Part shown: positions 1-8,651 of the stretch, in pieces | Layout of the letters: each line of letters starts with the position of its first letter | How positions within the stretch are numbered: the stretch's first letter is position 1 | NCBI GenBank assembly: GCA_964559205.1 | Contig: CAZLHV010000005.1 | Location: 1 to 40,334, forward strand | Reading direction: 5' to 3' | Length of the DNA: 40,334 nucleotides | DNA from: GWF2-43-63 sp964559205 | GTDB lineage: Bacteria; Bacteroidota; Bacteroidia; Bacteroidales; DTU049 | The notes under the pieces: generated by a model | What the model saw: only the letters and a program-made list of their open reading frames with translations | Database searches by the model: none | Told to the model about the DNA's origin: nothing | Program-made: the position numbers and the translations under genes

Positions 1-417
1 CTCAACCGCTTCGAAGGCCGTAAAACCGATGCCTCTGCTGAAAAATCAGTCATTAAAGTGCTCATCGAAAATATCGAATCAAACAGCAATGACCTTAAAC
101 GTATGGTCTTGCCCACCCTTAATGGATTCGAGATTGTTCGTGTCAGCGATATTATCCGATGTGAATCAGAAAGAAACTATACCACGTTTATCCTTACCGA
201 TAACAAGCAAATCATTGTGTCTAAAACGATGAAGGAATTTGAGCAGATCCTCACAGGATTTGGATTTTTCCGGATTCATCAGTCGCACCTCATTAACCTT
301 ACCGCTGTGAAAAAGTACTTCCGCGGTCAGGGTGGGGAGGTCGAAATGTCCGATGGAACCATCATTCCCGTTTCAAGAAATAAAAAGGATGAATTTCTGA
401 AGTTATTTCTCGACTGA
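1..417 (+). CDS. LytTR-type response regulator, C-terminal part (5' end outside window)
   Basis: The frame is open from base 1 and stops at 415-417, leaving about 138 residues. The last 95 or so form a LytTR DNA-binding domain: LPTLNGFEIVRVSDIIRCES, then FFRIHQSHLINL, a glycine-rich turn, and the ending MSDGTIIPVSRNKK. LytTR proteins of this form usually carry an N-terminal receiver domain and pair with a histidine kinase of the LytS/5TMR or YehU class; the receiver and partner would lie upstream. The first 20 or so residues look like the linker. A GTG at 58 could be read as a start but falls in the linker and gives an incomplete protein. The domain call is firm; target genes are unknown. Confidence 0.9.
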   Translation, partial: LNRFEGRKTDASAEKSVIKVLIENIESNSNDLKRMVLPTLNGFEIVRVSDIIRCESERNYTTFILTDNKQIIVSKTMKEFEQILTGFGFFRIHQSHLINLTAVKKYFRGQGGEVEMSDGTIIPVSRNKKDEFLKLFLD

Positions 418-442
418 TGTGACTTGGTGATTCAATGTGTGT

Positions 443-461
443 CGCTGAAACCTCAGCGTTT
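443..461 (+). terminator. Possible short intrinsic terminator after the LytTR gene
   Basis: A perfect 6-bp stem CGCTGA/TCAGCG with an AACC loop starts 26 nt after the stop codon and is followed by TTTGG. The T tract is short, so the call is tentative. Confidence 0.4.
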
Positions 462-516
462 GGCCAGTATGGTTAATGCTTGTTTTTATTCATCCATATT
501 CTCATTAAATCTCAAA

Positions 517-548
517 TTGATCTAAATGGATAATAATGCCTATCTTTG
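517..548 (+). promoter_or_regulatory. Bacteroidota-type promoter of the DEAD-box helicase gene
   Basis: TATCTTTG at 541-548 fits the Bacteroidota -7 consensus TAnnTTTG, and a TTG at 517-519 lies 21 nt upstream as a -33 element. The predicted transcript would have a leader of about 70 nt before the ATG at 626. Confidence 0.55.
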
Positions 549-625
549 CAGCTAATCTTAAAGGGAAACTGATTTCTATACATTGATGTGTTTCATAGTT
601 TATCATTTCTCACAAATTTTTTTTC

Positions 626-1858
626 ATGACATTTGACGATTTTTCTCTCATTGAGCCCATCCGAAAGGCTCTGATTTCCGAAGCGTATTCAACACCAACT
701 CCCATTCAGGCCGAATCCATTCCTGTTGCTTTACAGGGGCTCGATATTCTTGGCTGCGCCCAAACCGGCACCGGTAAAACTGCTGCCTTTGCCATTCCGG
801 TGCTGCAACACATGCATGCACAAATCAGCGAAGATCACAACCGAAAAATGATCAGAACGCTTGTGCTTACGCCCACCCGTGAGCTGGCATTGCAAATCAA
901 CGAAAGCTTTGCTGCATATGGCAAGTTCCTTCAGATTCCGCATCAGGTAATTTTTGGCGGTGTTCCGCAAAACCCTCAGGTAGATGCCTTGAGAAAAGGT
1001 GCCTGCATTCTGGTGGCGACCCCTGGGCGCTTGCTCGATCTCATACAGCAGGGTCTCATCTCGCTGAAACATGTGAACATCCTTGTGCTCGACGAAGCCG
1101 ACCGTATGCTCGATATGGGTTTTATCAACGACGTAAAGAAAATCCTTGCACTGGTGCCTCAGAAACGACAAACTTTGTTTTTTTCGGCAACCATGCCACC
1201 CGAGGTATCGAAGCTTGCTTCTACCATCTTGCATAAACCTGTCCATATCGAAGTTACTCCGGTGTCTTCAACGGTCGATATCATCGATCAGCATGTGTTT
1301 TTTGTGGAAAGGGCCGATAAAAACAATTTGTTGCTGCATGTGCTTCGCGACAGGGAATTGACTTCAGTGCTGGTTTTTACGCGTACAAAACACGGGGCTG
1401 ACAAAACCGGACGTTTTCTGAGTAAAAACAAAATCAATGCATCGGTGATTCATGGCGATAAAACGCAGAACAACCGTCAGCGAGCGCTCGAACAGTTTCG
1501 CAGTGGCCAGAGCCGTGTGCTGGTGGCATCGGACATCGCAGCCAGAGGGCTTGACATCGAAGGCATTTCAGCCGTGGTAAATATGGACATACCCGAGGTT
1601 CCTGAAACCTATGTGCATCGGATCGGACGCACAGGCCGCGCAGGAAAAAACGGCATTTCGTTTTCGTTTTGCGATCTCGACGAAAAACCTTTGCTACGTG
1701 ATATCGAGAAGCTGACAGGACGCAAAATCCCTGTCAATGCTTCACATCCATGGCCCCTCGACGAAGCACGATCGGCCGAAGAAATACGTCGACGCAAGGA
1801 AGCCCGCGATGCGGAGCAAAAAAGAAGAGCTGCAGCAAAGCAAAAGAGCAGAAAATAA
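626..1858 (+). CDS. DEAD-box ATP-dependent RNA helicase (RhlE-like)
   Basis: 410 residues. All helicase motifs are present in order: Q motif (PTPIQAE, 24-30), motif I AQTGTGKT (45-52), Ia PTRELAL (83-89), TPGRLLDL (132-139), DEAD (156-159), SAT (187-189), LVFTRTK (249-255), ARGLDIEG (306-313) and HRIGRTGR (331-338). The tail after about 385 is rich in Arg, Lys and Glu, as in RhlE/DeaD-type enzymes that bind RNA through basic extensions. Members unwind short RNA duplexes in ribosome assembly or mRNA decay in the cytoplasm. It starts at ATG 626 with no Shine-Dalgarno, only an AT-rich run. It stands alone, so its exact RNA target cannot be inferred. Confidence 0.95.
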   Translation: MTFDDFSLIEPIRKALISEAYSTPTPIQAESIPVALQGLDILGCAQTGTGKTAAFAIPVLQHMHAQISEDHNRKMIRTLVLTPTRELALQINESFAAYGKFLQIPHQVIFGGVPQNPQVDALRKGACILVATPGRLLDLIQQGLISLKHVNILVLDEADRMLDMGFINDVKKILALVPQKRQTLFFSATMPPEVSKLASTILHKPVHIEVTPVSSTVDIIDQHVFFVERADKNNLLLHVLRDRELTSVLVFTRTKHGADKTGRFLSKNKINASVIHGDKTQNNRQRALEQFRSGQSRVLVASDIAARGLDIEGISAVVNMDIPEVPETYVHRIGRTGRAGKNGISFSFCDLDEKPLLRDIEKLTGRKIPVNASHPWPLDEARSAEEIRRRKEARDAEQKRRAAAKQKSRK

Positions 1859-2239
1859 TCTGTGAAAGGTTGCAATTCATTTCGAACCGATTAAGTGTCT
1901 GTCATATTCATTTCTTTTCCCGACTCATTGACGTTTGGGACGTATCGCATTTTACTGCAGCCTATCATGATGGTGAAACAGTTGTGATTGCTTCCAACAT
2001 TCGTTCATCTTTTGTCTTGTATCTTAACATCATTGGAGTTGCCTAAGCGATCGAAACAGAAACTGTTTGCTGAGGGCAGGGTGGCGAAATCTTTTTCAAT
2101 GCAAGTTTGCATCATTTGTTGTCACCGGGCAAATATCAGCATGTAAAAACCATGCTTGCTCTCCCGTTTTTAAGGGAATTGCACATAATGTATTTTCATC
2201 AAATCAAATTCCTGCGTACTTTTGAAAAAATATGCAGGT
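1859..2239. other. Intergenic region with three inverted repeats
   Basis: No gene is seen in these 381 bases. Three perfect dyads lie within about 100 nt: AAACAG-AAA-CTGTTT (2054-2068), ATGCAA-GT-TTGCAT (2099-2112) and AGCATG-TAAAAAC-CATGCT (2138-2156). They sit upstream of the metalloprotease promoter and could be operators; none is followed by a T tract that would make it a terminator. The 13-mer at 2168-2180 (TTTTAAGGGAATT) recurs at 4854-4866. Confidence 0.45.
2217..2224 (+). promoter_or_regulatory. -7 box of the metzincin-like gene
   Basis: TACTTTTG fits TAnnTTTG and ends 15 nt before the ATG at 2240, so the leader would be very short. No clear TTG -33 element is seen; TTTT at 2193-2196 is at the right distance. 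The box overlaps the possible TTG start at 2222, which argues for ATG 2240. Confidence 0.5.
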
Positions 2240-4810
2240 ATGAACCGTTCCATCGTTTCGTTGTTTTTTACAATGCTTGTAATGACCTCTTTTGCGCAGT
2301 TCGAATACGGAACGCCATTGGTCGAAGGTAGCATGACCCTTCGCATCGATGTGGAGGAAGAAGAATTTTGTGGTGACGTTGTGCGCGAAAAAACTAAGCG
2401 CAGCGAAAGCTACAGTACCAATCTTAAAGGACAGATTTACACTTCGCTCGAAGATTTGGATCTGATGAAAATGTTTCCTCCGAAAAATGGCTGGCTGGGC
2501 ACCCGCTTTTATCTGAATAATTACTCCCAGACGCTGCCCGAAGGAGCCACGGTGTATGACGGAAAAAACTACGACATTCCGAAATATCCCGTGATTGGTC
2601 AATTTGAAACTGAGAAATACGGGAAGGACCCCTGCGACAATACGTTCGAATGCGATCCGGATTATAAAATCATTTTGAACGAAACCAGCAGTGGTTTTGG
2701 TTCGGCAACAGCTCATGGGATGCCCAACGGAAATTTCAGAGTATCGCTGGTGGGCATCGAAAACTGCAACCGCTATCTGTTTCTTTCCTTTAATTCTGCA
2801 GGCACTTTCATCGAAAACGGATCTGCCGAAAATGCTGTCATCAAAGGTGAGCGTAGCGAAATGATTGCCTATTATCCGGATGATAAATGCGAAAGAAAAT
2901 GGGAGAAGCACGAAACCAGCCGAATGCTGGCTGTCGATATCAACCCGCAGGAAGATCATTACATGGCCACCGACGATGGCAGCGGTGCGTGGATCGGCTC
3001 CGATGGCTACTATCGCCGATATGAGCGCGAAACCGATGCTGATGTCGGAAAATATGAGCTGCAGGAAGAACTGAGCCTGATGAAAATCGACACAGCGGTA
3101 TTCATCCGCTTCATGAGAGAAAAACCGGCCATGCAAACTTTTGCATCTTCAGGATACTACATCAGCACCTATGACGATGGATACAAAAAAATTGTGCGAA
3201 AGGTCAGATGGTCGGCAACAGTCGTCATTGGCAAAAAACCAGGCTTCACCATCGAGGCTGAAAACGAAGATGAATACAAAAAATGGCTTCCCGGACATCC
3301 CGATTACCCTGAAACACAAAGTACCATCAGCATCAAGGCCTCATTCGACGAAGGCGGGCAGGAAAAAGACTCTGTTCGTTTTGAAATCATTAAAACGTCG
3401 AGGTTGCCCGGCATCAGCACCAATTACCCGTTGCCTGCTGACAAGCCGCCAAAGGAACTGGCCGATGTGTATTTTGCTCCGCAGGATAAACAAAGCGACC
3501 CGAACATTAAAATTCTGAACGACAGCACAGCGATAACTACCCAAAAAGTGAAAACAGCCACCGTGGTGCTTTGCACGCGTGATTTCGGCGCTCATGCTCA
3601 GGTGCAGGCGGTCAGCATGAAAAATTTCGAACGTGCCCTTTGTCCATACGACAACAAAAACCGAATGCTTGTTCCCTACGATATGAACGCCAACTGCATG
3701 GCCGATCAATGGGAAAAGGACATGGGTATTGAAGGTGCCGACAAGCTTGAAGACAAGGATCAATTGCCGGCAGGGCAGGGCAGAGAAGGCGATGGATTGT
3801 CAGTTTTCGAAGAGTATCGTGGCTTTATATGCGAAAGCGATGTGGTGGCCTCGTGCGATGCAGATCACACCCTGCGCAGCGGAAAGCTTGTGCGAACCAG
3901 TCCTTTGTGCCGCGACGTATTTGTTTTTGATGCCGACGGGCTATTTGCACGTCATGTGGCTGGCGATAACCCCGCCGAGTGTCATTGGCATTACGTCAAC
4001 AGGGAACAGCTTAAACTGCCCCCGCAGGATCAGGTTGCTTCGGTAGTGAAAGCATCTGAGAGCGATGATCAAAATGCCGCTGCCAATGCCACGCTGGCAA
4101 CATGGATCAAAAAGGAATACCGACGCATTAATCCCAACAGCCCCGATACCTTACGCAATAATTTACAATTTGCCATGTATGTGCTCCAAAGCCCGCACAA
4201 TACCTCGGCAGGAGGCGTAACAGTGTGCTATGGCGAAACAAAACCAGGCCAGCCTTCACCCCTGCGCTATGCCCATTTGGTGGTGTTGCCGCAATACGAA
4301 GTGATGAAGCAAAAAATGATGGGTGTAATGGCCGGGCTTATGCTCAACACCACACATAAAGCCCTCTGGGATAAATATCCGCTGGCAGTTCAGCAACAGG
4401 TTATTCAAATTGCATTCGATGCCATGGTTCCACACGAAGTGGGACACGGTTTGGGCATCGATCATCACACAAAAGGATCGCTGACCGTGAAGAATACGGT
4501 AACCGGACAAACCATGGTGCTCGATGCAGGCACCCTGTCGAAACTCGATACCGTGCAATACAACGAAGTGTTTTATTTCGACAAGCAGGAATACCTGATC
4601 ACGGGTCCCGAAAATGCCTTTATCGCTCTGGGGGTGGTGAATTGCTGCATGCGATATACCGTTGAACGTGAGGTCGATTTTGTTGAAATGAAAGTGCTTA
4701 AGCCTTCAAAACAGTATTGCCGAAAAGGTCAGACATTCACCGACGGCAACGGAAACAAGGTCGAATCTGACAACTGCTTCGGTAAAATCATGATTAGGTG
4801 TGTGGATTGA
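2240..4810 (+). CDS. Secreted metzincin-type zinc metalloprotease candidate
   Basis: 856 residues from ATG 2240, with a Sec signal peptide (MNRSIVSLFFTMLVMTSFAQ). The long N-terminal part (about 21-470) matches no family I recognise. Residues 481-529 resemble a calcium-binding type-3 thrombospondin segment: DMNANCMADQWE (481-492) and DGLSVFEEYRGF (518-529). Residues 732-742 read HEVGHGLGIDH, an exact fit to the metzincin zinc motif HExxHxxGxxH, and CCMRY with Met804 could be the Met-turn 62 residues later. This predicts a zinc-dependent endopeptidase in the periplasm or outside the cell. No T9SS tail is visible at the C-terminus. It stands alone, transcribed from its own promoter. The motif is clear; protease activity and substrate are inferred. 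Confidence 0.75.
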   Translation: MNRSIVSLFFTMLVMTSFAQFEYGTPLVEGSMTLRIDVEEEEFCGDVVREKTKRSESYSTNLKGQIYTSLEDLDLMKMFPPKNGWLGTRFYLNNYSQTLPEGATVYDGKNYDIPKYPVIGQFETEKYGKDPCDNTFECDPDYKIILNETSSGFGSATAHGMPNGNFRVSLVGIENCNRYLFLSFNSAGTFIENGSAENAVIKGERSEMIAYYPDDKCERKWEKHETSRMLAVDINPQEDHYMATDDGSGAWIGSDGYYRRYERETDADVGKYELQEELSLMKIDTAVFIRFMREKPAMQTFASSGYYISTYDDGYKKIVRKVRWSATVVIGKKPGFTIEAENEDEYKKWLPGHPDYPETQSTISIKASFDEGGQEKDSVRFEIIKTSRLPGISTNYPLPADKPPKELADVYFAPQDKQSDPNIKILNDSTAITTQKVKTATVVLCTRDFGAHAQVQAVSMKNFERALCPYDNKNRMLVPYDMNANCMADQWEKDMGIEGADKLEDKDQLPAGQGREGDGLSVFEEYRGFICESDVVASCDADHTLRSGKLVRTSPLCRDVFVFDADGLFARHVAGDNPAECHWHYVNREQLKLPPQDQVASVVKASESDDQNAAANATLATWIKKEYRRINPNSPDTLRNNLQFAMYVLQSPHNTSAGGVTVCYGETKPGQPSPLRYAHLVVLPQYEVMKQKMMGVMAGLMLNTTHKALWDKYPLAVQQQVIQIAFDAMVPHEVGHGLGIDHHTKGSLTVKNTVTGQTMVLDAGTLSKLDTVQYNEVFYFDKQEYLITGPENAFIALGVVNCCMRYTVEREVDFVEMKVLKPSKQYCRKGQTFTDGNGNKVESDNCFGKIMIRCVD

Positions 4811-4927
4811 GAGCTATTTATCCGCCTTCACTCACCCGCCAGCATCATCCTCGTTTTAAGGGAATTTGTTTCACTGGTCAAGGATCAATATTTTTTGACA
4901 CACACCCAAACGTTTGAAAAAAAACAA

Positions 4928-4935
4928 TAGTTTTG
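4928..4935 (+). promoter_or_regulatory. -7 box of the small lipoprotein gene
   Basis: TAGTTTTG fits TAnnTTTG and lies 16 nt before the ATG at 4952. No well-spaced -33 TTG is seen. Confidence 0.5.
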
Positions 4936-4951
4936 CGAAAACATTCTTACC

Positions 4952-5293
4952 ATGAAAAAGCTTTTTCCCTTATTTTTAATTATTGTTGCAACTGTGTCTT
5001 TCAGTTCCTGTCACAAAACAGTCGATAAAAATGCCACCGACTTAATTGGAAACTGGTATGGGGCAAGTGCTACAAATACTTATCAAATTTTAATTTCTGA
5101 CGATGGAAAGGCCACCTACAGCAAATACTCGGGAACAAGCATTACTGTCGAAGAGAGTTTTACTGGGAAAGCAAGATATTACGATAACACCCTTCAGATT
5201 GATAAGGAAAAATTTGAGGTTGCTCAGGTGCCAACTCTCAATGGCTCAATCTGGACCATGCAGATTGAAAGCATCGTTTATACCAAGCAATAA
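4952..5293 (+). CDS. Small lipocalin-like lipoprotein
   Basis: 113 residues. MKKLFPLFLIIVATVSFSSC is a lipoprotein signal with the acylated cysteine at position 20. The mature part begins near DLIGNWYGA and continues as alternating strands (TYQILISDDGKATYS, NTLQIDKEKF, WTMQIESIVYTK), a pattern like the lipocalin-like DUF4923/DUF5004 lipoproteins common in Bacteroidota. Location would be the periplasmic face of the inner or outer membrane. It is convergent with the gene ending at 5317, only 23 bases away. Function is unknown. Confidence 0.75.
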   Translation: MKKLFPLFLIIVATVSFSSCHKTVDKNATDLIGNWYGASATNTYQILISDDGKATYSKYSGTSITVEESFTGKARYYDNTLQIDKEKFEVAQVPTLNGSIWTMQIESIVYTKQ

Positions 5294-5316
5294 GTCTGTC
5301 TTTTTTCAAAACGACA

Positions 5317-7359
5317 CTATCGTATTAAGGTGATGTGTCCGCGCTTCAGGAATTCCTGTTCGCCGGGCAATATCAGCCGTAGTATGTAATGGTAAACTCC
5401 ACCGGGTGCGGGTCCGCCATCGTTGCTGCCATCCCAGCAGGCGAAAAAATCGGTGGTGTGAAAGACCTCTTCGCCACCTTCGCTGAAAATAATAAATTCA
5501 TATGAGCTGTGGTCAATAAACACACCCATGGGGCAATATACCGTATTGTATCCTTCCGGAGCAAAAGCATTGGCCATAAACAGCCGCGGCCATTGCTGAA
5601 CCACTGCAACATTTGACCAAGCCGTATCAGCATAGCCGTATGGATTGCCGGCATTTTCAAGTGCCATCATCCTGTAGGTAAACAACCCGTTGCCGAGATA
5701 AAATGCAGCAACATCATCGCTGTGAAGTTGTGTGCCTGGGAAAAATACAGCCACAGGCAGCGGCCCTGCGATGCCGTCGTTGCTTCTGAATAGTTGTAGT
5801 TCTGAAACTCCGGTGGGCCAGCCTTCATAGTCGTTCCAAATCAATTCGTTGGTCAGATCGTCCATCGGGGTGCCTTTCAGAAAAAGACTCCTCGCAACAG
5901 GCGAATACATCCCTTCGTTGCTGCAACTGTCAATGACTGCAAGACGGTAATACATGCTTTGCAGATCGGCATTTGCATTCAGATCATGAAATACAAATGT
6001 GCCGGTTCCACTGTATGTTTTATAATCAATGCCTGTCCAGGGACCTGAGGGTCCTGCAGCCCTTTGCAGGCTGTAACCTGTGACAAACACTGTTGAATCA
6101 ACCACCCAACATATTTGCGCCGAACCGTCTGTTTCAACGCTCACATAACGGATCAATGCAAACGAAGGCAGGTCTGGCAGATTAACACTAAGACAAACCA
6201 GCTGCGAGCTGCTGCTGAAACCCGATGGAGCGATGGCCTGCACCAAAAAGCAATAGGTGCTTCCATCGTTCAGGCTGTCGGCAACAAAAGTAGTTACCGT
6301 ACTGTCTGTCGTTCCTGCAATGGTGTAGGGGTCTCCGTTTTCTGAAACCAGCACACGATAATAGAGACTGCCTGAGGGAAATCCGGAGTACTCAGACCAA
6401 CTCAGGTTGACAGCTCTTGCGCACGGATCGACTACTCCCTGTAAAAGCATGGTGGTGTGCCCGCCGGTCAGGGGGCTTGTGGTGCCGCACGAATCGATGG
6501 CAGCGATGCAATACGATTCGGCAGAAGTGCCTGCATTCGATGCTGCATAACTGTAAAATGTACTCCCAATGCCCCATACCGTATCGATGGGTGTCCACAC
6601 GCCACCGGTGAACTGATAAATGATGTAGCCTTCGGTATCACCGGCATAAGAAGACTGCCATCCAAGAACAGCATCGTTGCTTAAAGGATCAACGCTTACA
6701 CTGTCCAGCACCGGAATATCTGGTGGAATAAGATTCTGAAAGATGTCGCTGTCGGTCGATGACAGCGAAAAACAACCCATGGCATCGGCTTGTTCAACCC
6801 GAAAAGCGATGCTTCCGTTGCAAATGTCGATGGTATCGGTGAATGCGTTGATGGATGTGGTTCCTGCACTGTTCCAGATGCCTGCTGGGAACTCGTAATA
6901 AATGTTGTATAAACCCGAAGAGGCCAGCACCGGAGCATGCAGCGGGTTCCAGTTTAAAACCGCAGTGCCGTTCAGGGGATTACTCACCATAAGTTTCATA
7001 CTGCTTAGTGTGTCGCTGGGAACCGAATATTCATAAAGCGGTGCGTCAGAGCGGGTAACCATGTAATAAAATCCCTGCTGAACCTGAGCATTGGCTCCGA
7101 CATGAATCCATGAGCTGCTTGCATAAGTGTTGATGGTACCGATCAGATTGAAAGGACCAGCGGCCGAAGTGGCATAATAGACCAAATAGGCATCGAACAC
7201 AGCACCCGGGTCTCCGGGGATAACCCAGGAGATTTCAACATCGCCGGTGGCTTGCACATTCACACAGCGCAGTGCCGGGGCATTGAGAACTGCATAGCTT
7301 TCTCCGGCTGAAAAAAGCATGAAAAGGACCATCAGATATGTTCTGACGCTTTGTTTCAT
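5317..7359 (-). CDS. Secreted fibronectin-type-III-like protein with T9SS type B sorting domain
   Basis: 680 residues from ATG at 7359, with a signal peptide (MKQSVRTYLMVLFMLFSAGESYA). The body consists of about six beta-sandwich repeats of fibronectin III style, for example VQATGDVEISWVIPGDPG and AVLNWNPLHAPV, each about 90-100 residues. The last 85 residues match the CHU_C/gliding-motility-type sorting domain: MANAFAPEGYNTVY, FIIFSEGGEEVF, ACWDGSNDGGPAPGGVYHY and a final ITLIR. Such domains direct export through the type IX system. The start codon overlaps the stop of the upstream M16 gene (TAATG), implying coupled translation; an earlier in-frame ATG at 7461 would lie inside that gene and lack a signal. 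The role is probably adhesion or cell-surface structure. Confidence 0.85.
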   Translation of the reverse strand: MKQSVRTYLMVLFMLFSAGESYAVLNAPALRCVNVQATGDVEISWVIPGDPGAVFDAYLVYYATSAAGPFNLIGTINTYASSSWIHVGANAQVQQGFYYMVTRSDAPLYEYSVPSDTLSSMKLMVSNPLNGTAVLNWNPLHAPVLASSGLYNIYYEFPAGIWNSAGTTSINAFTDTIDICNGSIAFRVEQADAMGCFSLSSTDSDIFQNLIPPDIPVLDSVSVDPLSNDAVLGWQSSYAGDTEGYIIYQFTGGVWTPIDTVWGIGSTFYSYAASNAGTSAESYCIAAIDSCGTTSPLTGGHTTMLLQGVVDPCARAVNLSWSEYSGFPSGSLYYRVLVSENGDPYTIAGTTDSTVTTFVADSLNDGSTYCFLVQAIAPSGFSSSSQLVCLSVNLPDLPSFALIRYVSVETDGSAQICWVVDSTVFVTGYSLQRAAGPSGPWTGIDYKTYSGTGTFVFHDLNANADLQSMYYRLAVIDSCSNEGMYSPVARSLFLKGTPMDDLTNELIWNDYEGWPTGVSELQLFRSNDGIAGPLPVAVFFPGTQLHSDDVAAFYLGNGLFTYRMMALENAGNPYGYADTAWSNVAVVQQWPRLFMANAFAPEGYNTVYCPMGVFIDHSSYEFIIFSEGGEEVFHTTDFFACWDGSNDGGPAPGGVYHYILRLILPGEQEFLKRGHITLIR

Positions 7360-8648
7360 TACATTTTTCCGACAATGAGGGTTTTCATTTTTTCCGGTTG
7401 AATGTAGCGACGTACCATGTCGCGGATGTCTTCGGGGGTGGCTGCAAAAAGTTGTTTCCAATATGCCGGATAATACACAGTTGGATCAATACCTTCGGCA
7501 TGCATCGTCTGCAAGCGGTCCGACAGCTGAAAAGGGCCATCGAGGCTGCGCAGAAACTGACCTGCAAGATAATTCCGTGCGGTATCAAACTCTTCCATAT
7601 CCACCAATTCGTCAGATAAACGTAAAATCTGCCGAAAAATTTCATCAGTGGCATCGCGGGTTGTTTCAGCTTTCACTTCGGTTTGGATGGTCAGTTGTGC
7701 GGCTTTGAGCCTGGCATTGATACCACCCGAAATGCCATAGGTATAGCCTTTTTCTTCGCGGATGCTTTTCATCAGTCGGCTGCCGAAATAACCTCCCAAG
7801 ATGGTGCTTGCAAACATGAGCTTCGGAAAATCGGGGTGGTGGCGTCCAATCACAGGCAATCCCATGATGATAGCCGATTGAACCGCTCCGGGTACTTCGA
7901 TATAGGTTTCTTTTTCACCTTTTGGCTCAGGCACAAATTCAGCTTCAGGCTGTCCCTTATGACCGATAAATTGGTCATCACTGAGCAATTCTGAGAGTGC
8001 ACCCAGTACATTATCGTCGATGTGGCCACTCAGGTACAGTCTGCTCTCGGATAGAGGCCATCGGCTGTAGTACTCAAGCAGGTCATCGCGATGCACCTGA
8101 TCGAAATGTGCTTCACTGAGCATTCGGCCGTATGGATGCTTTTCGCCGTAGAGAAGCGATGGAAACATGCGGCGTGCAATGCCCATCACCTTCTTGTTGC
8201 TGATGATAAAATCCTGTTTGTTGTTGGCCAGCAGCACTTCCATTTCGCGTAGTGGAAATACGGGTTCTGTAAGCACCGACTTCACGATGGGTAACAGCGA
8301 AACCAGAATGTGTCGCACCGCATAAAGACTGATGGTGGTAAAATGGTAACTGCTGCCGATTTCGAGATATGCGCCGCCACGGTCAATGGCCTCGGCCAAT
8401 GCAAATGCATCGTGACTTTTGGTACCTTCGTTCAGCATGCGGCTGAATGTCGATGCCTGAAGAGCTTTTTGCTGCGACCAACTTCCGGCAGGAACCACCA
8501 TGTCGAGCCGTACAACATCGGCATGAGTGCTCTGATAAAGATAGCAAGGGAAGTGCTGGTTGATTTTTTCAGCCACAGGAGCCGGAAAACCATTGAATTC
8601 AAGCGGTCTTACCGCAGGAGCTGTATGTCGATCTACCTGTAATTTCAT
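7359..8648 (-). CDS. M16 family peptidase-like protein, non-catalytic partner
   Basis: 429 residues of the insulinase/mitochondrial processing peptidase fold. The place where the zinc motif HxxEH should be reads FSRMLNEGTKSHD, so the metal ligands are missing. The second-domain signature with the Arg/Tyr pair is kept (SRLMKSIREEKGYTYGISGG). This is the usual picture of M16 heterodimers, where one subunit holds zinc and the other supplies the substrate-binding R/Y pair. No signal peptide is seen, so the pair is probably cytoplasmic. It lies 3 bases after the active subunit gene and overlaps the T9SS cargo gene by one base. Confidence 0.9.
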   Translation of the reverse strand: MKLQVDRHTAPAVRPLEFNGFPAPVAEKINQHFPCYLYQSTHADVVRLDMVVPAGSWSQQKALQASTFSRMLNEGTKSHDAFALAEAIDRGGAYLEIGSSYHFTTISLYAVRHILVSLLPIVKSVLTEPVFPLREMEVLLANNKQDFIISNKKVMGIARRMFPSLLYGEKHPYGRMLSEAHFDQVHRDDLLEYYSRWPLSESRLYLSGHIDDNVLGALSELLSDDQFIGHKGQPEAEFVPEPKGEKETYIEVPGAVQSAIIMGLPVIGRHHPDFPKLMFASTILGGYFGSRLMKSIREEKGYTYGISGGINARLKAAQLTIQTEVKAETTRDATDEIFRQILRLSDELVDMEEFDTARNYLAGQFLRSLDGPFQLSDRLQTMHAEGIDPTVYYPAYWKQLFAATPEDIRDMVRRYIQPEKMKTLIVGKM

Positions 8649-8651
8649 TGT

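Noticed and set aside
2204..3136. Open frame of 310 codons on the minus strand opposite the metzincin-like gene
   Set aside because: Composition is that of an antisense shadow; no signal, motif or promoter, and the opposite frame has clear domain evidence.
7360..7461. Longer start of the T9SS cargo gene at 7461
   Set aside because: The extra 34 residues lie inside the M16 gene and would hide the signal peptide; ATG 7359 restores it.
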